Shown one piece after another: positions 6,771 to 11,703 of a stretch of 11,703 bases of DNA. Below the pieces are notes generated by a model, which was given only the letters and a program-made list of their open reading frames with translations, did no database searches and was not told where the DNA came from. The translations under genes and the position numbers were made by a program. Position 1 is the stretch's first letter. Every line of letters starts with the position of its first letter. Source of the stretch: Tatlockia sp. (lineage in GTDB: Bacteria; Cyanobacteriota; Cyanobacteriia; Cyanobacteriales; Chroococcidiopsidaceae); assembly GCA_013698215.1 (NCBI GenBank), contig JACCVJ010000322.1, positions 1 through 11,703 on the forward strand, written 5' to 3'.

Positions 6771-9280
6771 ATTCCCTGGAATTAGCAGAAAATCCGCCTT
6801 TGGTTTTGGTAGTTGATGACGATAGATTTGTGCGCCTCCAACTACGCAAAGCAATGGAACAAGGCGGCTATATAGTTACAGAAGCAGAAAATGGCGCACA
6901 AGCAATAGATTTGTATACAAAAATAAATCCCGATGTTGTACTGCTAGATGCTTTGATGCCTGTAATGGATGGGTTTAACTGCTGTAAACAAATGCGTTGT
7001 CTGCCCAGTAGACATTGCACGCCTATACTCATGATTACAGCCTTAGAAGACCCAGAATCGGTAGACTTAGCCTTTGAAGTTGGGGCTACAGATTATGTAA
7101 CTAAACCGATTCATTGGGCAGCATTGCGCCAGAGAGTGCGCCATTTACTCCAAGTAAGTCAAGCAATAGTGCAATTGCAAATTCAAAAAGAAAAGTCGCA
7201 CCTTAAAGCCGAACAACTAAAATTAGCCTTAGAATCGGCGGGGATGGGTACTTGGGATTGGAATCTATTAACCAATGAAGTTATTTATAGCGAACAACTA
7301 AAACCTATATTTGGCTTACCTGTGGACTCAAATTACCGTACTTATCAAGCCTTATTAAACTGTATCCATCCCGAAGATCGCCATGGCATTACTCAATCAG
7401 TGGCGCAAGCAATTGAACGCGATCGCAACTTTAGCACCGAATTTCGCGTTATTTGGGCTGATGGTAGCATCCACTGGGTAGCAAATCGAGGTCAAGTTTA
7501 TTACGAAAATGGTAAACCGATGCGGATGTTAGGAATAGCAATGGATATTACCGCTCGTAAAACCACCGAACAAGAGCGCTTAGTATTATTAGCTCAAGAG
7601 CAAGCGGCGCGAAGTCAAGCAGAAAGCAGCCGCAACCAAGTTACAAATATTATTGAAAGTATTACCGATGCCTTTTTTGCCTTAGACAAACAATGGCAAT
7701 TTACCTATATCAACCACCAAGCTGAGTTAATTTTACAAAAAACGCGATCGCAACTAATCGGCAAAAATTTTTGGCATGAATACCCAGAAGCCGTAAACTT
7801 AGCTTTTTATGAGCAGTATCATCAAGCCGTATCCCAACAAGTAAGCGTTGAATTTGTTGAACTTTACCTACCGTTAAATATCTGGGTTTCCGTCCACGCT
7901 TACCCCACAAAAGATGGGCTATCAGTTTATTTTCAAGACATTACCGAACGCAGGCAAAACGAAGTCAAATTACTAGAATCGCAAAAAAGGTTGCAATTGC
8001 TCACGGATGTTACGCTAAAAATTCGCCAGTCTTTGCAAATAGATGAGATTCTTAAAACTACCGCTACAGAAGTATTAAACTTGTTGCAAGCTGACCGAGT
8101 GCTAATTTTTCGCTTATGTAATAACGACTACGGACAAATAGTTGTAGAAGCAACAACGCCGGAGTGTGCTTCGGTATTGCAGCAAAGTATCACGGATGAA
8201 TGTTTTGGAGAAGAATACTTAAAGAAATACAGTCAAGGACGAATTTATATTATCAACGATATTGAAAAAGCCCAGATCAAACCTTGTTTAGTTGAATTTT
8301 TGCAAAGCTTTGGAGTCAAAGCTAAGTTAGTTGTGCCAATTTTACTAAAACAAAAGCTTTGGGGATTAACAATTATTCATCAATGCAGCAAGCCCCGCAA
8401 ATGGACGGACTTTGAGATTGAAGTTTTACAACAATTAGCCGATCAAATCGGCATAGCTTTAGATCAAGCTCAACTACTAGAAGACGAAAGCCGTCAGCGC
8501 CAAGAACTCGCGCGCTCTAACTCCGAATTACAGGAATTTGCTTACATTGCTTCCCACGATTTACAAGAACCATTAAGGAAAATTCAGGCTTTTGGCGATC
8601 GCTTACAGGCACAATATAGCGAAAACCTAGGCGATCGCGGCAAAGATTATTTAGCGCGGATGCACAACGCCGCCGCACGAATGCAGGCTTTAATTCATGA
8701 CTTATTATCTCTTTCCCAAGTCACTACTAAAGCTCAACCCTTTGTTAGCGTGGATTTGGGTCAAGTAGCCCAAGAAGTATTATTAGACTTAGAACTAGCA
8801 ATTGAGCAAACTGGTGGGCGGGTTGAAGTGGGCGAATTACCAACCATTGAAGCCGATCCCTTACAAATTCGCCAACTCGTCCAAAACTTGATTAGTAACG
8901 CTTTAAAGTTTCACAGCGCCGAAGTAACACCTGTAATCAAAGTTAGCAGTCAAATGCTTGAAGTTGAGCAGAGAGTTGTGGAAAAGTTGGTAGTTACACT
9001 CTGTCAAATTACTATAGAAGATAATGGCATTGGCTTTGACGAAAAATACCTAGATCGCATTTTCAATGTTTTTCAACGCTTACACAATCGCAGCGAATAC
9101 GAAGGTACGGGAATGGGGCTGGCAATTTGTCGTAAAGTTGCAGAACGTCACGGTGGTACTATTACCGCCCTAAGTACGCCCGGACAAGGAGCGACATTTA
9201 TTGTCACACTACCGATAAAACAGGCTGGGGAGAATTATAGTGAAAGATCGTCGCACGGTAGTAACAATTCTGATGGCTGA
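6767..9280 (+). CDS. Multidomain sensor histidine kinase: REC-PAS-PAS-GAF (cyanobacteriochrome-like)-HisKA-HATPase
   Basis: A soluble 837-aa kinase; no membrane segment or signal peptide is seen. Order: receiver domain (about 12-130; acidic DDD 17-19, phosphoacceptor Asp61 in LLDALMPVMDG, Thr91, Lys113); PAS 1 (about 150-262, with IHPED at 200-204); PAS 2 (about 290-395); GAF (about 425-570); HisKA with phosphoacceptor His597 in SHDLQEPLRK; HATPase with N-box NLISNALKF (707-715), DNGIGFD (752-758) and GTGMGL (780-785). All catalytic motifs are intact. The GAF has DECF at 477-480 and Cys507, spaced like the two bilin-binding cysteines of DXCF cyanobacteriochromes, but Leu508 replaces the usual His. 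The kinase core resembles that of phytochrome-type kinases, and the next gene is an Rcp1-like regulator, the usual phytochrome partner. No clear ribosome-binding site precedes the ATG. Light sensing is inferred; the GAF may have lost or altered its chromophore. Confidence 0.93.
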   Translation: MNSLELAENPPLVLVVDDDRFVRLQLRKAMEQGGYIVTEAENGAQAIDLYTKINPDVVLLDALMPVMDGFNCCKQMRCLPSRHCTPILMITALEDPESVDLAFEVGATDYVTKPIHWAALRQRVRHLLQVSQAIVQLQIQKEKSHLKAEQLKLALESAGMGTWDWNLLTNEVIYSEQLKPIFGLPVDSNYRTYQALLNCIHPEDRHGITQSVAQAIERDRNFSTEFRVIWADGSIHWVANRGQVYYENGKPMRMLGIAMDITARKTTEQERLVLLAQEQAARSQAESSRNQVTNIIESITDAFFALDKQWQFTYINHQAELILQKTRSQLIGKNFWHEYPEAVNLAFYEQYHQAVSQQVSVEFVELYLPLNIWVSVHAYPTKDGLSVYFQDITERRQNEVKLLESQKRLQLLTDVTLKIRQSLQIDEILKTTATEVLNLLQADRVLIFRLCNNDYGQIVVEATTPECASVLQQSITDECFGEEYLKKYSQGRIYIINDIEKAQIKPCLVEFLQSFGVKAKLVVPILLKQKLWGLTIIHQCSKPRKWTDFEIEVLQQLADQIGIALDQAQLLEDESRQRQELARSNSELQEFAYIASHDLQEPLRKIQAFGDRLQAQYSENLGDRGKDYLARMHNAAARMQALIHDLLSLSQVTTKAQPFVSVDLGQVAQEVLLDLELAIEQTGGRVEVGELPTIEADPLQIRQLVQNLISNALKFHSAEVTPVIKVSSQMLEVEQRVVEKLVVTLCQITIEDNGIGFDEKYLDRIFNVFQRLHNRSEYEGTGMGLAICRKVAERHGGTITALSTPGQGATFIVTLPIKQAGENYSERSSHGSNNSDG
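9227..9232 (+). promoter_or_regulatory. Ribosome-binding site supporting the GTG start at 9240
   Basis: GGGGAG lies 7 nt before the GTG at 9240, inside the kinase reading frame. It supports the upstream GTG over the in-frame ATG at 9273, which would remove the first beta strand of the receiver fold. Confidence 0.5.
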
Positions 9281-9686
9281 TGATGATGAAGATGACTGCT
9301 TGCTTGCCCAAGAAGCATTGGTAGAAAGTCGTTTAGCTAATAATTTGTATATCGTTTGTGATGGCGAACAGTTAATGGACTATTTGTATCGTCGTGGTAA
9401 GTATAGCGATATTGACCTTTCTCCTCGTCCGGGGCTAATTTTGCTCGATCTAAATATGCCGAAAAAAGACGGGCGCGAGGCATTAAAACAAATTAAAGCA
9501 GACGCAAATTTAAGACAAATACCTATTGTGATTTTAACTACTTCAAAAGCCGATGAAGATATTTATCGCAGCTACGATCTTGGTGCAAACTCTTTTATTA
9601 CTAAGCCTGTAACTTTTAGTGGTTTAGTAGAAGTAATGAAAACTATTGGTAAATATTGGTTTGAAATCGTCGAACTACCGTTGTAA
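9240..9686 (+). CDS. Rcp1-like single-domain response regulator
   Basis: A 148-aa stand-alone receiver with no output domain. Acidic cluster DDDEDD at 14-19, phosphoacceptor Asp70 in LLDLNMPKKDGREAL, Thr100 in ILTTS, and Lys122 in ITKPV. The tail ending in YWFEIVELPL is the hallmark of the Rcp1 family, the small regulators encoded beside cyanobacterial phytochrome and related kinases. It should receive phosphate from His597 of the overlapping upstream kinase and may pass it on or act by protein contact. The GTG start at 9240 gives a 41-bp overlap with the kinase end and keeps strand beta 1 (TVVTILM). Starting at ATG 9273 would shrink the overlap to 8 bp but break the fold. The overlap points to coupled translation and fixed stoichiometry. 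Confidence 0.93.
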   Translation: MKDRRTVVTILMADDDEDDCLLAQEALVESRLANNLYIVCDGEQLMDYLYRRGKYSDIDLSPRPGLILLDLNMPKKDGREALKQIKADANLRQIPIVILTTSKADEDIYRSYDLGANSFITKPVTFSGLVEVMKTIGKYWFEIVELPL

Positions 9687-9703
9687 TCGGTTAGATACAG
9701 ATT

Positions 9704-11599
9704 ATGGACAATCATCTAGTTAAAGTTTTATTAGTTGATGATGACGAAGATTACTTTGTACTCATCGGCGACTGGTTGAACGAAGTAAGTGCAGCTAAAT
9801 TTCAATTAGAATGGGTGTCAACTTACAGCGCTGCAATTACAGCAATTTCTCAAGAGCAACACGATGTTTATCTATTTGATTACCGTTTGGGAAGTCGCAA
9901 TGGCTTAGAATTACTCCGCGAAGTAATTTCTAATGGTTGTACAGCGCCGATAATTATGCTTACAGGAATTGGCGAACCCAAAATTGACTTGGAGGCAATG
10001 CAAGCCGGGGCGGTAGATTATTTAGAAAAAAGTTTAATAAATTCAGCAATCTTAGAAAAATCTTTGCGTTACGCGATCGAACGCAAGCGCTCTGAGCAAA
10101 AAATCCGCGAACAAGCAGCTTTACTTGATATTGCAACCGATGCAATTTTGGTGCAAGATTTGCAGGGCAAAATTTTGTTTTGGAATAAAGGCGCAGAAAA
10201 CTTGTATGGCTACTGTGCAACCGGAGCAATTGGTAGTTTTGTTAGTAAACTTGGGGATACGGAAGATTTTGCAAGAGAGCAAGAATTAGCTAAAGCAGTT
10301 TTGCTCTCTAGCGGTGCTTGGCAAGGGGAATTAGAGCAAGTAAGCAAGGATAATAACAAAGTTGTAGTCGAAAGTCGGTGGACGCTGGTACGCGATCGCA
10401 CGGGGCAACCAACATCAATTTTAGTTGTCAATACCGACATTTCCCAAAAAAAGCAACTAGAAGCGCAGTTTTTACGCGCTCAACGTTTGGAAAGTGTAGG
10501 CACTCTAGCTAGTGGGATTGCTCACGATCTTAACAATGTCCTCACGCCAATTTTGATGTCTGTGCAGCTATTAAAAATCAAGTTTCCCGAACCCCAGCAT
10601 CAGCCGTTGCTGAAAATGTTGGAAAGCAACGTTAAACGCGGTGCGGCGTTGATTAAGCAAGTTTTATCGTTCGCGCGGGGAGTTGAAGGCAAAAAAGTAA
10701 CATTGCAAGTTAGACATTTAATTTTAGAAATTGAGCAAATAGTTAGAGAAACCTTCCCTAAATCAATTAAATTTTCTAGTGATATAGAGCCTAACTTGTG
10801 GACGGTATCAGGAGATGCAACTCAATTACATCAAGTGCTGATGAATCTTGTAGTTAATGCTTTAGATGCAATGCCCAATGGCGGAACGTTGCAAACAAGT
10901 GCAAAAAATATTTATATAGATGACAATTACGCTAAGTTGCATATTGACGCTCAAGGAGGTGCTTATATTACAATTGCGATCGCTGATACGGGAACGGGGA
11001 TTGCTCCTGAGACTTTAGCAAGAATTTTTGAGCCATTTTTTACAACTAAAAGTATTGGTGCAGGTACGGGTCTAGGTTTATCGACAGTGTTGGGCATAGT
11101 TAAAAGTCATGGTGGTTTTATTCAGGTGGATAGCGAAGTGGAACAAGGAACAGAGTTTCAAATTTATTTACCTGCAATTCAATCTATAGCTACTCAAGAA
11201 AATTCTGACTCTGACTTACCTTTGGGACAAGGAGAATTAATTTTAGTAGTGGATGATGAAAGTGCAATTAGAGAAGTTACCAAAGTATCTTTAGAAATTT
11301 ACAACTATAAAGCCATCACTGCTGGCGATGGTCAGGAAGCTGTAGCTTTATATACTAAGCATCAGGCAGAAATTAGGGTAGTTTTAACTGATATGATGAT
11401 GCCCGTAATGGATGGGCCGACTACCATTCGCACCTTGCAACAAATTAATCCTAATGTCAAAGTTATTGCTGTTAGCGGACTTAGTTCTAGTGATAAGTTA
11501 GCCGCCGCCGCTAGTAGTGGGGTGACAAACTTTTTATCAAAACCTTTTTCAGCAAAGGAATTATTGCAGACTCTTAGCAGTGTTATTAATGGTAATTAA
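9704..11599 (+). CDS. Hybrid histidine kinase/response regulator: REC-PAS-HisKA-HATPase-REC
   Basis: A soluble 631-aa protein encoded 17 bp after the response regulator. Order: N-terminal receiver (about 5-125; DDDED 12-16, phosphoacceptor Asp59 in LFDYRLG, Thr87, Lys109); a helical linker (about 125-140); PAS (about 138-250); HisKA with His274 in IAHDLNN, an NtrB-like phosphoacceptor motif; HATPase with NLVVNALDA (381-389), DTGTGI (428-433), FEPFFTTK (442-449) and GTGLGLS (454-460); and C-terminal receiver (about 510-628; DD 517-518, Asp563 in LTDMMMPVMDG, Ser591, Lys613). All three phospho-sites look usable, so it can take a phosphoryl group in at one end and hand it out at the other. There is no DNA-binding domain. 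The stop overlaps that of convergent pyrB by 4 bp. It is probably co-transcribed with the two genes upstream; its signal is unknown. Confidence 0.94.
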   Translation: MDNHLVKVLLVDDDEDYFVLIGDWLNEVSAAKFQLEWVSTYSAAITAISQEQHDVYLFDYRLGSRNGLELLREVISNGCTAPIIMLTGIGEPKIDLEAMQAGAVDYLEKSLINSAILEKSLRYAIERKRSEQKIREQAALLDIATDAILVQDLQGKILFWNKGAENLYGYCATGAIGSFVSKLGDTEDFAREQELAKAVLLSSGAWQGELEQVSKDNNKVVVESRWTLVRDRTGQPTSILVVNTDISQKKQLEAQFLRAQRLESVGTLASGIAHDLNNVLTPILMSVQLLKIKFPEPQHQPLLKMLESNVKRGAALIKQVLSFARGVEGKKVTLQVRHLILEIEQIVRETFPKSIKFSSDIEPNLWTVSGDATQLHQVLMNLVVNALDAMPNGGTLQTSAKNIYIDDNYAKLHIDAQGGAYITIAIADTGTGIAPETLARIFEPFFTTKSIGAGTGLGLSTVLGIVKSHGGFIQVDSEVEQGTEFQIYLPAIQSIATQENSDSDLPLGQGELILVVDDESAIREVTKVSLEIYNYKAITAGDGQEAVALYTKHQAEIRVVLTDMMMPVMDGPTTIRTLQQINPNVKVIAVSGLSSSDKLAAAASSGVTNFLSKPFSAKELLQTLSSVINGN

Positions 11600-11703
11600 G
11601 CTTTTCCGCTACCCATTAAGTACAGTAAAGCCATGCGTACCGCTACACCGCTAGTTACTTGCTTAGAAATTAAACTCAAACGCGGGTCATCCATCAAATC
11701 AGA
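11596..11703 (-). CDS. pyrB: Aspartate carbamoyltransferase catalytic chain, C-terminal 35 residues only
   Basis: The reverse strand translates without interruption from the window edge to a TAA at 11596-11598. The visible peptide runs from SDLMDDPRLSLISKQVTSGV to AVRMALLYLMGSGKA. I recognise this as the end of cyanobacterial PyrB, which makes carbamoyl-aspartate in pyrimidine synthesis. The gene continues beyond the right edge. It converges on the hybrid kinase with overlapping stop codons and no room for an intergenic terminator. Identification rests on a short segment. Confidence 0.82.
   Translation of the reverse strand, partial: SDLMDDPRLSLISKQVTSGVAVRMALLYLMGSGKA

Noticed and set aside
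7710..7910. Antisense open frame within the PAS region of the first kinase
   Set aside because: No start context or motif. The kinase frame is continuous and fully explained by its domains.
1..11703. CRISPR array, tRNA/rRNA genes, transposase or phage genes
   Set aside because: No regularly spaced direct repeats, no cloverleaf or rRNA-like sequence, and no transposase or integrase motifs were seen on either strand.

Overview
The window reads as chromosomal DNA of a cyanobacterium. It carries the HIP1 octamer GCGATCGC about 15 times in 11.7 kb, which is typical of HIP1-rich cyanobacteria. The protein set also fits: a cyanobacterial-type LysA, a full-length ClpC, a CdaA diadenylate cyclase, an Rcp1-like response regulator, and a kinase whose GAF domain has cyanobacteriochrome (CBCR) features. 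The genus cannot be fixed from what is visible.

Left part (1-3067, minus strand): a cell-envelope operon lysA - cdaA - uppS. LysA (diaminopimelate decarboxylase) consumes the peptidoglycan precursor meso-DAP to make lysine. CdaA is a membrane-anchored c-di-AMP synthase. UppS makes the undecaprenyl carrier lipid and runs off the left edge. cdaA and uppS share an ATGA stop/start overlap.

Middle (3155-6572, plus strand): rimI (ribosomal protein S18 N-acetyltransferase) reads divergently from lysA. It is followed by a 385-bp gap and then clpC, the Hsp100 unfoldase of the Clp protease. The gap holds a G-tract repeat with strong inverted repeats, an imperfect long hairpin and candidate clpC promoters. 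clpC ends in a very clear intrinsic terminator.

Right part (6767-11599, plus strand): a tightly packed three-gene phosphorelay cluster. The first gene is a REC-PAS-PAS-GAF-HisKA-HATPase kinase. Its GAF domain has the two cysteines of DXCF-type cyanobacteriochromes at the 28-residue spacing recalled for TePixJ, but lacks the histidine after the canonical cysteine. The second gene is an Rcp1-like single-domain response regulator that overlaps the kinase end by 41 bp. The third is a REC-PAS-HisKA-HATPase-REC hybrid kinase. None of the three has a DNA-binding output domain. Just before the cluster, between the clpC terminator and the first kinase, lies a 42-codon open stretch that has no start codon and ends in an ATGA overlap with the kinase; it may be the remnant of a lost gene.

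Right edge: the C-terminus of pyrB (aspartate carbamoyltransferase) on the minus strand, converging on the hybrid kinase with the two stop codons overlapping by 4 bp.

The most interesting candidate is the kinase/regulator cluster with its atypical CBCR-like GAF. The remainder looks like conserved cyanobacterial housekeeping DNA.
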